From positions 5,952,001 through 6,016,000 of the forward strand of contig NZ_AP022598.1 of the NCBI RefSeq assembly GCF_010725485.1: a DNA stretch of 64,000 nucleotides, written 5' to 3'. The position numbers and the translations under genes are program-made. Positions 8,819-17,603 of this stretch are shown piece after piece; within the stretch, counting starts at the first letter, position 1, and every line of letters begins with the position of its first letter. Source of the DNA: Mycolicibacterium parafortuitum. GTDB taxonomy: Bacteria; Actinomycetota; Actinomycetes; Mycobacteriales; Mycobacteriaceae. The notes below the pieces were generated by a model, which ran no database searches, was not told the origin of the DNA, and was given only the letters and a program-made list of their open reading frames with translations.

Positions 8819-9540
8819 CTCACGCCGTCATCGTGACGGGCGCCGCGGGGGGCATAGGGGCTGCGGTGTGCGAACGCCTTCGCTCCGATGGATACCGCAC
8901 AATAGGACTCGACATTGATCGGGTGCGGGCGGCCGACATCCCAATCCAGATAGACCTTCGCGACCTTGATGAATTAGCAGCGCTTGCCCGTCAACTATCC
9001 GACGTGCACGACGTATCTGCGATCGTGCACAATGCAGCCGTTCAACCCATAGCTGCCACTGGTCAGACATCCACATCTGACTGGCTAGATACTTTGCGGG
9101 TTAATGTAGTGGCGGTCGACGCTCTGGTATCGGGGGCCCGTCTGAGCTTGGACGCAAATCACGGCGCAATTGTTGTCGTGAGCAGCGTCCATGCTCACGC
9201 GACTACCGGCGGAATAGGTGCGTACGCAGCCAGTAAGGCAGCGCTTGAAGGCTGGGTACGGTCGGCCGCACTGGATCTGGGACCGAACATACGCGTTAAT
9301 GCGGTGTCTCCCGGGGCCATAGACACCCCCAAATTGCGTCAGGGATTCTCTCGATGGGGTCAGGAATCAGCCGAACAGCGGAGGGCGATCCTCCTCCGCC
9401 GCACCGCCCTCGCACGCATCGGAGAACCCAGCGAGGTAGCTGCTGCCATCTCATTCCTACTGAATCAAGAGGCTAGCTTCATTACAGGTAGTGTCCTATT
9501 GGTCGATGGCGGCGCTTCTGCTCGGCTGGGCACGGAATGA
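8815..9540 (+). CDS. short-chain dehydrogenase/reductase in CMP-sugar cassette
   Basis: A classical SDR of 241 residues with the cofactor motif VTGAAGGIGAAVCERL at the N-terminus, Asp after the second strand (GLDIDR), HNAAVQ, and the catalytic Ser with YAASKAALEG (Tyr-x3-Lys). The GTG start lies in the stop of the 2-hydroxyacid dehydrogenase gene (GTGA overlap). Campylobacter PtmA, an SDR coupled to the CMP-legionaminate synthetase PtmB, is a loosely similar arrangement. The substrate is unknown but is likely the same sugar or acid handled by its two partners. About 100 non-coding bases follow before the flippase gene. Confidence 0.88.
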   Translation: MTHAVIVTGAAGGIGAAVCERLRSDGYRTIGLDIDRVRAADIPIQIDLRDLDELAALARQLSDVHDVSAIVHNAAVQPIAATGQTSTSDWLDTLRVNVVAVDALVSGARLSLDANHGAIVVVSSVHAHATTGGIGAYAASKAALEGWVRSAALDLGPNIRVNAVSPGAIDTPKLRQGFSRWGQESAEQRRAILLRRTALARIGEPSEVAAAISFLLNQEASFITGSVLLVDGGASARLGTE

Positions 9541-9643
9541 GGCACGTCGTTCGACAAGGAGTCGCCGTACTGGTTTCACCACCGGTCGGTGTGCGACGCG
9601 CGCGGTGGGTATCGCAACAATCCTACAAGCTGGGATTTAGCTA

Positions 9644-11068
9644 GTGCCGTTTGGGAAGCAAGGTCGCGCCGCCGCCGTCTACATCGTACTTGCAGGTTTA
9701 CAGCGGGGAATGCCGCTGATCATTCTGCCTTTCGTCTCACAAGTCATGGAGCCGGCTGAATTCGGGGCGGCGTCGATGCTGACAGCCTCTGCATTGTTGC
9801 TAGTGACGATTGTGGCGGCTCCTTTAGACTCGCTCGTATTTCGCGTAGCCGCGAGGGGGGATGAGGACGGGCCGGCTCTCCTTCGGGCCGCAGGATTGTA
9901 TTGCTATGTCGTAATGCCATGCATTGGCGCACTCGTGGCCGCTATCTTCGCCGTATGCGTTCCATCGCTACTCGGCGTGAGCGGCTACATTTGGGGTCTC
10001 GAATTGCTCGCCATCGGTTTTCAGCCCGCGATGGCATATTTTGCACTCCCCGTAGTACAGGCGAGACAGGAACTCGCAAAGTTCACGGCTATGGCCTCGA
10101 TTGCGATCATTCTAATGGCCGCCACCAAGCTCGGTTTGCTTCTGATTTGGCAGCTTGGAGTGCTTGGGTGGGTCATCTCTGATTTAATTACGGCTGCGCT
10201 ATCGGCGGTAGCGGCAACGTTATTGGTGCGTTTACCGCGCACAAAAGTTACCCGTGATCACTTGCGATCTGTGTGGAGTTTCGCAGCGCCGCTTATCCCC
10301 CACAAGGCGTCGCTTTGGGCAATGGCATCGATGAGCCGACCGGCGATGGCCTTGGTCGCGTCGCTGACGCAAGTTGGCTTACTTTCGCTCGGCTGGAGCG
10401 TTGCGTCAGTCGCAAACCTCATTCTCTCCGAGATCAACCGAGCTGCTCTCCCCCGCTATTCCCGCGAAACCTTCCCCGCCCCGACCCAGCAGACCCTTAG
10501 TGTCGTACGGCTCCAGGTCATTCTGGCCTTCGCAATTCCAACCCTGGTAGGCTCAACACTCGCGATAGCCGGCCAATGGGTGTTTGCCGAATCGTATTGG
10601 CCCGCCTTCAGCGTTGCGGGCGTACTGCTCATCGGGCAAGCAGCGTATGGTCTGTATCTTATCCCCACCAATTATCAAGTGCAGACTGCCGGCATGACTA
10701 AGCCAGTCGCATTCGCATCGAGTGCCGGCGCGTCGTTGATGCTAGTCCTGCTACTGACTTTGGGACACGCACATGGAGCACTAGGCGGCGCCTACGCCGT
10801 CGCGGCAGGCATCTTACTCATGCTACTGATATCCGCTTGCCTCACTCGCGTTCTTCGTCTGCACATTGCGGTGCGCACATGGGCGGGAATGTGGCCTGAG
10901 GTCGCCCTTGCGGCGAGTGGTCTTACCTGCAGCGTATGGGCGTTGATGTGGCCCGTGGGATCAATGCCCAGCAAGATCGTAGGCATCCTGTGCCTAGCTC
11001 CTACGATCTGCGCAGTTCTTGTCTCATATCGCCGAGCAGGCGTTCGGCATAAGCTACGTAAGTGTTGA
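9644..11068 (+). CDS. polysaccharide flippase (Wzx/MOP family)
   Basis: The 474-residue protein is hydrophobic along its whole length with about 12-14 predicted membrane helices, beginning QGRAAAVYIVLAGLQRGMPLIILP and EPAEFGAASML, a pattern of Wzx-type oligosaccharide flippases. These move the lipid-linked repeat unit across the membrane. The start is a GTG (PFGKQG). Its 3' end, as an open frame, overlaps possible starts of the DUF115 gene, but the favoured start of that gene lies 50 bases downstream. The neighbouring Wzy-like gene supports a Wzx/Wzy-type assembly pathway. Confidence 0.87.
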   Translation: MPFGKQGRAAAVYIVLAGLQRGMPLIILPFVSQVMEPAEFGAASMLTASALLLVTIVAAPLDSLVFRVAARGDEDGPALLRAAGLYCYVVMPCIGALVAAIFAVCVPSLLGVSGYIWGLELLAIGFQPAMAYFALPVVQARQELAKFTAMASIAIILMAATKLGLLLIWQLGVLGWVISDLITAALSAVAATLLVRLPRTKVTRDHLRSVWSFAAPLIPHKASLWAMASMSRPAMALVASLTQVGLLSLGWSVASVANLILSEINRAALPRYSRETFPAPTQQTLSVVRLQVILAFAIPTLVGSTLAIAGQWVFAESYWPAFSVAGVLLIGQAAYGLYLIPTNYQVQTAGMTKPVAFASSAGASLMLVLLLTLGHAHGALGGAYAVAAGILLMLLISACLTRVLRLHIAVRTWAGMWPEVALAASGLTCSVWALMWPVGSMPSKIVGILCLAPTICAVLVSYRRAGVRHKLRKC

Positions 11069-11117
11069 CGCACGACACGACGGTCCGGCGGTCTCGGTCC
11101 GTGGGGAGGGGTTCAAA

Positions 11118-11975
11118 GTGACCGAAAGCGGTGGGCAAGAGATCGCAATCGACGATCAGTGGCGAAGATTTGATTGGAAGCGTCGCGCGGTTCTCCGCTT
11201 GATGGGCGAGTCCAATGCCCGGCGGTTGGCGCACCCCTTAACACTCGCACGAGCGCGATTATCAACGACTCTGACGCCGTCAGGGCGCGCCAATCGAAAC
11301 TACATCCGCAGTTTTAGGGGAATTCACGCAGGCGAAAGATGCGTCATCATTGGTAACGGACCTAGCCTTCGCCGAACCAATATGGATTTGCTTCGGACCG
11401 AACACACCTTCGGCCTCAACCGGATCTATTTGATGTTCGAAGAAATAGGCTTCGAAACTACATATCATGTAGTTATAAACCGCTTTGTAGTCGAACAATG
11501 CGCGGCCGACTTTAAGCGAATCAGCTCCCCGCTTTTCACCACGGACAAAAACCATGACTTGCTCGCAGGCGCGGACGGCACCGCTTATCTCAATACTGTT
11601 GTTGGCCCGTGGTTTTCCCCGGACGCTAGCGTAGGAGTATGCGAGGGATATACGGTAACCTACGTCGCAATGCAGCTCGCGTATTTTATGGGGTTTTCAG
11701 AAGTGCTGCTTGTCGGCGTTGACCACAGATTTGCCGCGCAGGGAAAAGCAAATCAGCTCGTCGAGTCGACAGGCGAGGATAAAAGCCATTTCGACCCGCG
11801 CTATTTCGACAAGGGCTTTAAATGGCAATTACCGGATCTCTTGAATTCTGAGCTCGCCTACCGCGACGCGCGTTCCGCATTCGAAAGCGCGGGCAGACGG
11901 ATAGTTGATTGCACCGTCGATGGCGCCCTGGAGGTCTTCGAAAAAATGCCACTCGAACAGGCGCTGCGCTCATGA
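11118..11975 (+). CDS. DUF115 / MptE-like protein, candidate glycosyltransferase
   Basis: The 285-residue protein has CVIIGNGPSLRRTNMDLL and FGLNRIYLMFEEIGF followed by YTVTYVAMQLAYFMGFSEVL and LVGVDHRF. These are the hallmark blocks of DUF115, a family including Campylobacter motility accessory factors and 6-hydroxymethylpterin diphosphokinase-like proteins; the GNGPSL loop also begins the CMP-sialic-acid-using sialyltransferases of family GT42. I chose a GTG with GGGGAGGGG seven bases upstream; earlier in-frame starts overlap the flippase gene. The next gene overlaps its stop by four bases. Because the locus encodes a CMP-sugar synthetase, a role as the transferase that uses that CMP-sugar is a reasonable but unproven proposal. 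Confidence 0.8.
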   Translation: MTESGGQEIAIDDQWRRFDWKRRAVLRLMGESNARRLAHPLTLARARLSTTLTPSGRANRNYIRSFRGIHAGERCVIIGNGPSLRRTNMDLLRTEHTFGLNRIYLMFEEIGFETTYHVVINRFVVEQCAADFKRISSPLFTTDKNHDLLAGADGTAYLNTVVGPWFSPDASVGVCEGYTVTYVAMQLAYFMGFSEVLLVGVDHRFAAQGKANQLVESTGEDKSHFDPRYFDKGFKWQLPDLLNSELAYRDARSAFESAGRRIVDCTVDGALEVFEKMPLEQALRS

Positions 11976-13438
11976 CAATGACGCGTCGAGGGCACATGTC
12001 CAAGCCCTGGTCACCGGCTGCTCCCGGCCACGCGAGCATTGATCGTCAATCCGAGGCGCACCAGCCGATATACAGCATCCCGAGCCAGGCGGAACCTCGA
12101 AGCGCAAAACCGGATTGGATTCTACTTCTGCTGCCCTCGGCGCTCTCGATAAAGAACTTTTATGCAGGTGCGACGGAGACCGGCGGACTACTCATCATGG
12201 CTGCCTTCGCCGGCATAAACGGAGTATTACTATTGGCGGCTTTCCTACGTACGAGTGACGCTCGCTACCACAATCGGTGGGGTCCGCTACTCGTGATGTT
12301 CGCTTCTATGGCGATCGTGCTGTCAAGGCCGTCGGGTATCAATAACTTATTGGTGTTTCTACTTGTAGGGGCCCTCGCGTTCCAGCTCACTAGGACTGTA
12401 GACGCGCGCAGGATAATTTCGTCCCTTGTTGACGGCCTTGGTTTCTACGCCTTGCTCAATGTAGTTAGCTATATGCTTGGATTGCGGTCGCCGACAGAAG
12501 CCGAGGGGTGGCGTCTCTATCTGATGGCCGATGGAGCCAGTAGGATAATTTTCCCGCTCGATCAAAGGCTGAATTTACCACCAGTGCTTGCCGCTATGTA
12601 CATAGCAGCATTGATCTTTCTAATCCGAGAACCCGGACGAGCGCGAAAAATATTCCGCTGCATCTACTTAATCGCCGCCGTCGCGATTCTTGTAGGGTCG
12701 GGCACGCGAGTACCAGCGGTCTTAGCCCTTGCCCTGCCTATCATGGCATTACTGATACCGGCATTTTCTCGTTGGGTGCCAGTAGTTGCTGTCGCGTTCG
12801 CGTCGGTATCGGCAGCTATCTTACCAACGATAGTCGCTGCAATAGGCTTCCTCCTGAATCCCTTGGTGTCTGCAGTTTCGGGTCGTCGAGATTCGTACGA
12901 ATCACTTGGAGCGCTCAATGGCCGGGACTACGTTTGGCAAAAGGCGATCTCCTACTGGCAGTCCGAAGTTACTGATCTTCTGCATACGCTGTTCGGCTTC
13001 GGCTTATACGGCCACTACTCGTCGGGTGTTTCGCTTACCTATTACAAGCTGCTATCTCATGCCATAGTGCGCGACCCAGAAAAGACCATCACCGTGCACA
13101 ACTCATTTCTTCAGCAGCTTTACGACGGAGGTATTGCCGGCTGGGTGCTACTCACGGTCGCACTTGCTTGGACGGCCGTCCGATTATCGTCACACTTTCG
13201 CGATTGGGGCAATTACGCTGCAGCCGCAGGCATGGCATTCACCGTCGTTATCCTGTGCTCAATGACAGAAGTGCTCTTGCATGGGACCGTGATTACGTCT
13301 TTTGTCCTGCTAGTGATCGTTGCAGCAGCCTGTCAGGCTAGACCTCAAGTTATGGCGAATGCAAATTCACGCCGGCGACCGCTATTCGAGACCAGGAACA
13401 GTGCAGAAAGCACAACAGACGGCAACCGACCTAGGTAG
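11972..13438 (+). CDS. O-antigen ligase/polymerase-like membrane protein (Wzy candidate)
   Basis: About 488 residues with a hydrophilic N-terminal tail of about 50 residues and then roughly ten membrane helices. A long hydrophilic stretch follows residue 300 (GRRDSYESLGALNGRDYVW), with VHNSFLQQLYDGGIAGW further on. This external loop, and especially 'H-N-x-x-L-x-x-x-x-x-G', is typical of Wzy/WaaL-type proteins, which polymerise lipid-linked repeat units at the outer face of the membrane. The ATG overlaps the DUF115 stop by four bases. The family is poorly conserved, so the call rests on topology, loop motif and context. Confidence 0.82.
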   Translation: MTMTRRGHMSKPWSPAAPGHASIDRQSEAHQPIYSIPSQAEPRSAKPDWILLLLPSALSIKNFYAGATETGGLLIMAAFAGINGVLLLAAFLRTSDARYHNRWGPLLVMFASMAIVLSRPSGINNLLVFLLVGALAFQLTRTVDARRIISSLVDGLGFYALLNVVSYMLGLRSPTEAEGWRLYLMADGASRIIFPLDQRLNLPPVLAAMYIAALIFLIREPGRARKIFRCIYLIAAVAILVGSGTRVPAVLALALPIMALLIPAFSRWVPVVAVAFASVSAAILPTIVAAIGFLLNPLVSAVSGRRDSYESLGALNGRDYVWQKAISYWQSEVTDLLHTLFGFGLYGHYSSGVSLTYYKLLSHAIVRDPEKTITVHNSFLQQLYDGGIAGWVLLTVALAWTAVRLSSHFRDWGNYAAAAGMAFTVVILCSMTEVLLHGTVITSFVLLVIVAAACQARPQVMANANSRRRPLFETRNSAESTTDGNRPR

Positions 13439-13512
13439 TTGCGCACTGCCTTTTCATTGCGTCGGTGATCGGATTGGTTAATCCGCCACTAGGGAGCTAA
13501 CCCTCTTTGGCA

Positions 13513-14310
13513 CTATCGATGCCCGAACCTCTGTACACAGATAGCTGCGTCAGATTCATCGCGGAAACACAGTACGTTGCCCCAGCACTGCGCTATGTCT
13601 GACGGCGGCTCGCGGAAGAGACCTCGCCACCGATGCCGCGAGCCGTACTCAACAATGGGTTCCCACACCGAATACAGGAGACTGTAGCCATGCCCCGCCA
13701 TAAAGGCTGAGCTGTCCCGCAGTGTATAGCCTAACGGCTGCGTCTTGCGATCCTCAAACTCATACAAAACAAACCTGGGTGCATATGACCAGTCAAACCC
13801 TTTCAGGGCGAAAAAATCGAATCCTTCGATATCCACTTTTAGGAAGTCGACTTGGCTGATCCCCCTGGATGGGAGATCTTCGGAAAGGCAAACTACATCA
13901 ACAACCGCCGTCGGCTCATGCGATTCATGAAAGGCAGCTAACGTGCTGATGCCCGACGAGAGTGGTGAGGTATATAAGGAACGTGAACTTGATCCCTGAT
14001 CGGAAACGGCCGCGCTAGATAACTGGACCCGCGAATTCACGCCGATACGTCGTTGAAACTCGTGCCGATTAACCGGATCTGGCTCATACGCAACGACTGA
14101 CCAGCCTTTGTTGACGAATAATTCGGTTACGGCACCGTGATGTGCGCCGACATCTACCAGTATCCTGTCGAGGGTATCGCCATTTGCTAAAGCCGCCACA
14201 ATTTCGGTTTCATCCACGTAATCCCGCATCACCGACCGTTTGACAGCCCGCAACCGACTGGCTAGTGGGCGCGGAAGACGGGAAACCAAAGCCGAGCGAA
14301 GCGAGGACAC
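13513..14310 (-). CDS. FkbM-family methyltransferase (second)
   Basis: A 265-residue protein with ILVDVGAHHGAVTELFVNKGW, VVAYEPDP (SAM binding) and VDFLKVDIEGFDFFALKGF, the FkbM signature. It is probably another sugar O-methyltransferase. It is coded on the opposite strand to the wzx-wzy run and shares only distant similarity with the FkbM protein at 5.1 kb. The start is a GTG (SSLRSAL); no strong ribosome-binding sequence is seen. A small CGGATT/AATCCG hairpin at 13470-13485 lies between it and the convergent wzy gene. Confidence 0.87.
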   Translation of the reverse strand: MSSLRSALVSRLPRPLASRLRAVKRSVMRDYVDETEIVAALANGDTLDRILVDVGAHHGAVTELFVNKGWSVVAYEPDPVNRHEFQRRIGVNSRVQLSSAAVSDQGSSSRSLYTSPLSSGISTLAAFHESHEPTAVVDVVCLSEDLPSRGISQVDFLKVDIEGFDFFALKGFDWSYAPRFVLYEFEDRKTQPLGYTLRDSSAFMAGHGYSLLYSVWEPIVEYGSRHRWRGLFREPPSDIAQCWGNVLCFRDESDAAICVQRFGHR

Positions 14311-14417
14311 AGTCCGACTTTACACCGTTCTATTGGAAGTAGTGCGAGTCAACCCGAGCCCCAGTGTTCCGCACTTCTCTGGCGGTCTTTTGCATGGGAG
14401 TCACTAAAGTTGACATC

Positions 14418-15281
14418 ATGGCACGCGCAGAACAGCTGACCGCTCCTTGTTCCTACCACGGAGAGGGCCCCTTTTGGGACAACTATTCAGCACGGCTGAT
14501 GTGCGTAGACGTCCTCGCTAGCGCTGTTATCTCCATCGATGAGCATGGGCGCACCGAGCGACATCAAGTGCCGAGCCGAGCCGCCACGCTAATCAGGCGA
14601 CGGCGATCGGGTGGGTTCGTGATTGGTACCGACCACGGGATCCTCCTTGCCGACTCGGAGCTGTCTGCATTCACTCCGTTCGCAGACATCGTTTGCGATC
14701 CCAGCGTGCGAACAAATGATGGTGGCTGCGACCCGTTGGGCGCCCTCGTGATTGGGACCATGGCCTATGACGAGACACCGGGTCGTGGTGCTGTCTATCG
14801 AGTGACAGCCGATACGCGCTCAACGGTAATTCTCGCGCCGGTATCAATATCTAACGGTGTTCAATGGTCGGCTGACGGTAGAAGAGCTTTCTATATCGAT
14901 TCGCCGACACAACGTGTTGATGTATTCGACGTGGATTCTAAGACTGGTGAATGGTCGAATCGCCGAACACACATCGATCTGGGGAACGTCGAGGGGATCC
15001 CGGACGGGATGACAATCGACTGCGACGACGGGCTATGGGTGGCATTTTGGGGTGGCGGCGCCGTCCTTCATTTCGATGAGATGGGACTCTTGAATGAGAG
15101 AATCGAGGTTCCAGGTGCTTCACAGGTAAGTTCCTGCACATTCGGAGGCCGAGATTTGAGCACCCTCTTCATTACCACTTCGCGGCAAGGACTGCCTAGT
15201 TCAGTCGAGCCTGAAGCGGGCGCTGTTTTTTCTATCTCGACAGCAACACGGGGCGCCGTACAGGCAGAATTTGCAGGCTGA
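14418..15281 (+). CDS. SMP-30/gluconolactonase/regucalcin-family protein
   Basis: The 287-residue protein follows the SMP-30 beta-propeller pattern: EGPFWD at the start (metal Glu), RTNDGGCDPLGALVIGTM (Asn and Asp of the metal site), ISNGVQWSADGRRAFYIDSPT (second Asn and Asp), and IPDGMTIDCDDGLWVAFWGGG. The family hydrolyses sugar lactones with a divalent metal. In a polysaccharide locus with sugar dehydrogenases this suggests that a sugar lactone or acid is formed on the way to a building block. The ATG before ARAEQL is chosen; another in-frame ATG lies eight codons upstream. It stands alone between two reverse-strand methyltransferase genes. Confidence 0.85.
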   Translation: MARAEQLTAPCSYHGEGPFWDNYSARLMCVDVLASAVISIDEHGRTERHQVPSRAATLIRRRRSGGFVIGTDHGILLADSELSAFTPFADIVCDPSVRTNDGGCDPLGALVIGTMAYDETPGRGAVYRVTADTRSTVILAPVSISNGVQWSADGRRAFYIDSPTQRVDVFDVDSKTGEWSNRRTHIDLGNVEGIPDGMTIDCDDGLWVAFWGGGAVLHFDEMGLLNERIEVPGASQVSSCTFGGRDLSTLFITTSRQGLPSSVEPEAGAVFSISTATRGAVQAEFAG

Positions 15282-15357
15282 CGGGGTTTCAAATAGGCAG
15301 CTGCATCAAACCGGACATCTACGTTCTTGGATCGCGAGTAGAGCGCATGCGATTGGG

Positions 15358-16125
15358 CTACCGTTTGCAGATAAATACCATGTTTAACGGTTGTAGTCGA
15401 TCCGGGAGATGCTTGTGTATCCAGTTGGTAAGTCGGTACAGGATGACGTTGCCGAAGTAATAAGCCGGCTCACCAGCAATGTACGAAACGTAGATATCGG
15501 CTTGGGCGCCGAAGGCTGCGTTTAAAGCGCGCGGTGTATTGAGCAGATACGTCGTTGGAAATACATCGACCGATTTACGGTTTGGCTGTATTGCCCGCAA
15601 CCATTTGACATGCAAACGATTTGGTACAGATCGCCCCGCCAATGCGATATAGCCATATTTATTGGGAGTGAGCGCCGCAATTATGCCGCCCGGCTTCACA
15701 ACGCGCAATAATTCCGCTGCAATGTAGTCAGGATCATCAATATGCTCGAACACAAATCGAGATACCACAATATCGAAGCTATTATCCGCGTAGGGAAGTG
15801 GGTCTCCTTTTCTCATGACAGCCGCATGGTCCAAGTACGGGTTGCTCAGTACTGCCGCATCTAGATCTACCCCTTCTACATGCGCACACCGACCTTGCAG
15901 ATTAAAGAGGTTCCGTCGAAACTTTACCTGCTCGTCTACGATATGCTCACCTCTGCCAGCGCCAAAATCGAGCACTCGATCCTCTGGCCGCAAGATTGCA
16001 TTTATTTGTGTATAGAATGCAACGCCCGAGTCTACGTGGCTGACACCCCCGATATTGGCTTCCGGGAAGAACCGTCGGCGGAGCGTTAGCGCGTCTCCGG
16101 TGGAACGACTAATTTCGAACTCCAA
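15358..16125 (-). CDS. class I SAM-dependent methyltransferase
   Basis: A 255-residue protein with DRVLDFGAGRGEHI (motif I), VEGVDLDAAVL, DNSFDIVVSRFVFEHI and ELLRVVKPGGIIAALTPN, the complete methyltransferase type 11 pattern. Substrate unknown; a sugar or lipid of the locus is likely. No ATG is available near the N-terminus; the TTG chosen is the first plausible start, and the frame is open only a dozen codons further up. Upstream lie a truncated gene fragment and the IS3-family remnant, so its promoter may have been altered by that insertion. Confidence 0.8.
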   Translation of the reverse strand: MEFEISRSTGDALTLRRRFFPEANIGGVSHVDSGVAFYTQINAILRPEDRVLDFGAGRGEHIVDEQVKFRRNLFNLQGRCAHVEGVDLDAAVLSNPYLDHAAVMRKGDPLPYADNSFDIVVSRFVFEHIDDPDYIAAELLRVVKPGGIIAALTPNKYGYIALAGRSVPNRLHVKWLRAIQPNRKSVDVFPTTYLLNTPRALNAAFGAQADIYVSYIAGEPAYYFGNVILYRLTNWIHKHLPDRLQPLNMVFICKR

Positions 16126-16203
16126 TCCTTTGTCCGTCAGAAGTTTGGCTAGAAGCGGTTAGGAGGCGTACTTGGTCATTTGCTCTGCAGATTTCCCCGT
16201 AAA

Positions 16204-16410
16204 CTACGCGACATCCCCGGTCGGCGATCTTATCAATTTTGCATCGTTCACGCGACTCAACACATTATGCATTCGGCTGCGCGGTAACTCAGCCCAGTCG
16301 GGGGCTTGGTTCCGATAAGTGAAGACGTCTCGTGCCATTACTTGGGCGTCTAGGCCGATAGACAACGGAAGTCGCTCATGGTCTGGACGATACGCTGCCG
16401 CCGCACAGGG
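16204..16410 (-). pseudogene. 3' fragment of an unidentified gene cut by the IS remnant
   Basis: On the minus strand a reading frame enters from the left end of the IS3-family element and ends at 16204. Its last 65 or so residues (YRPDHERLPLSIGLDAQVM ... DWAELPRSRMHNVLSRVNDA) look like ordinary coding sequence, with no counterpart continuing on the other side of the element. I read this as the C-terminal remnant of a gene truncated by insertion or deletion. I do not recognise the family, and a chance open frame cannot be excluded. Confidence 0.35.
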
Positions 16411-16476
16411 GACTGTCCCCAGTTTTGGTTGACTCCTGACCTGTGAGGATTCGTCCTTACTGGAAGCATCAATCTC

Positions 16477-16690
16477 GTGCTGACGCCGGTTCCCGCCGAG
16501 TTCCGAACCGATGTCGTCGCTGGCTCGAGGTCGCTGACCGTGAGATGGCCGCGGCCAATCGGCCTCACCCGCTACCGACGACATGGCCGCTCAGTTGCGA
16601 GAGGCGCACAAGCGAATCAAACTCCTCGCACAGGGGGCCGAGGTGATGCGGCGTGCGGTCGGAAATCTGTCCGGGACACCAACCCAAAAT
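16477..16690 (+). pseudogene. IS3-family OrfA remnant
   Basis: One frame gives VPAEFRTDVVAGSRS, matching the N-terminal helix-turn-helix region of mycobacterial IS3 OrfA proteins (usually 'Y-P-x-EFR-x-DVVALAR'). A different frame from about 16580 gives DDMAAQLREAHKRIKLLAQ and EVMRRAVGNLS, the C-terminal leucine-zipper region. Most of the middle is missing and the two parts are out of frame, so this is a decayed gene. Confidence 0.7.
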
Positions 16691-17570
16691 GATGCACCCG
16701 CTGATCCTCGACCTCGCTGCTGACGGCGTGCCCGTCACGGTGACCTCCCAGGGCCTGGGTTTCTCCACCCAGGCGTTCTACAAATGGCACAAAGCGCCGG
16801 TGTCTCAGCGTGATTGGGACGATGCCCACCTCATCAACGCAGCCCGCGGCATCCACGCTGACGACCCCGCCGCCACCGGCTCATTGCCGACGAACTTCCC
16901 GGGCGCGGATCACCGCAGGCGAGAACCGTGTCGCACGGCTGTGCCCCAGGAGTGGATCTGGCCAATCTTCGCCGGAAGGCGCGGCCTGAACCGCCGATCC
17001 GGACCACCGGTGCATGACGATCTCGTCAAGCGTCGGTTCAGCGCCTAGGCCCCCGACCAGGTCTGGCTTGCCGACATCACCGTGCACCGCACCCGAAGGC
17101 AAGCTCTACCTCTGCGCCATCAAAGGCGTCTACTCCAACTCCGATCGTGGGCTACTCCATCGACTCCCAGATGAAGTCCACCTTGGCCCCGGCTACCCTG
17201 GATCACGCCGTGCCGCCGCGCTCACCGGTGGCGACAATTGTCCACTCCGACAAGGGAGGTCGGTTTCGATCACAAAGTTCGCCCAGGCACTGTCGCGCAA
17301 ACGGCTTACACGGATCGACGGGCCGCGTCGGTGCATTCGGAGACAATCCCGCCATGGAGTCGTTCTTCGCCCTGCTGCAACGCAACGTCCTCGACCGGCA
17401 ACGCTGGACACCTCGAGCCGAACTCCGCCTGGCAATCGTGACCTGGGATGGAGCGGACCTACCACCGACGCCGGCCCCAACGCGCGCTTGGCAGGCTCAC
17501 CCCGACAGAATTCGAACTGCAACCAACGCCCCGAACCGGCACGTGGACCCCCACGGCCACGCGAGAACTG
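16653..17570 (+). pseudogene. IS3-family OrfB transposase, frameshifted
   Basis: Consecutive pieces of a DDE transposase are read in three frames: MHPLILDLAADGVPVTVT, GFSTQAFYKWHKAPVSQRDW and RRGLNRRSGPPVHDDL up to about 17046; then EGKLYLCAIKGVYSN; then GYSIDSQMKS, ATIVHSDKGGRFRS and NPAMESFFALLQRNVLD; then ERTYHRRRPQRALGRLTP. HSDKG and the downstream Glu (MESFF) belong to the DDE catalytic core, but at least three frameshifts and an in-frame stop near 17046 break the gene. No functional protein is expected. Confidence 0.85.
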
Positions 17571-17603
17571 GGCCCGACCTACAGCCAGCTAGCGCACAGT
17601 CCG

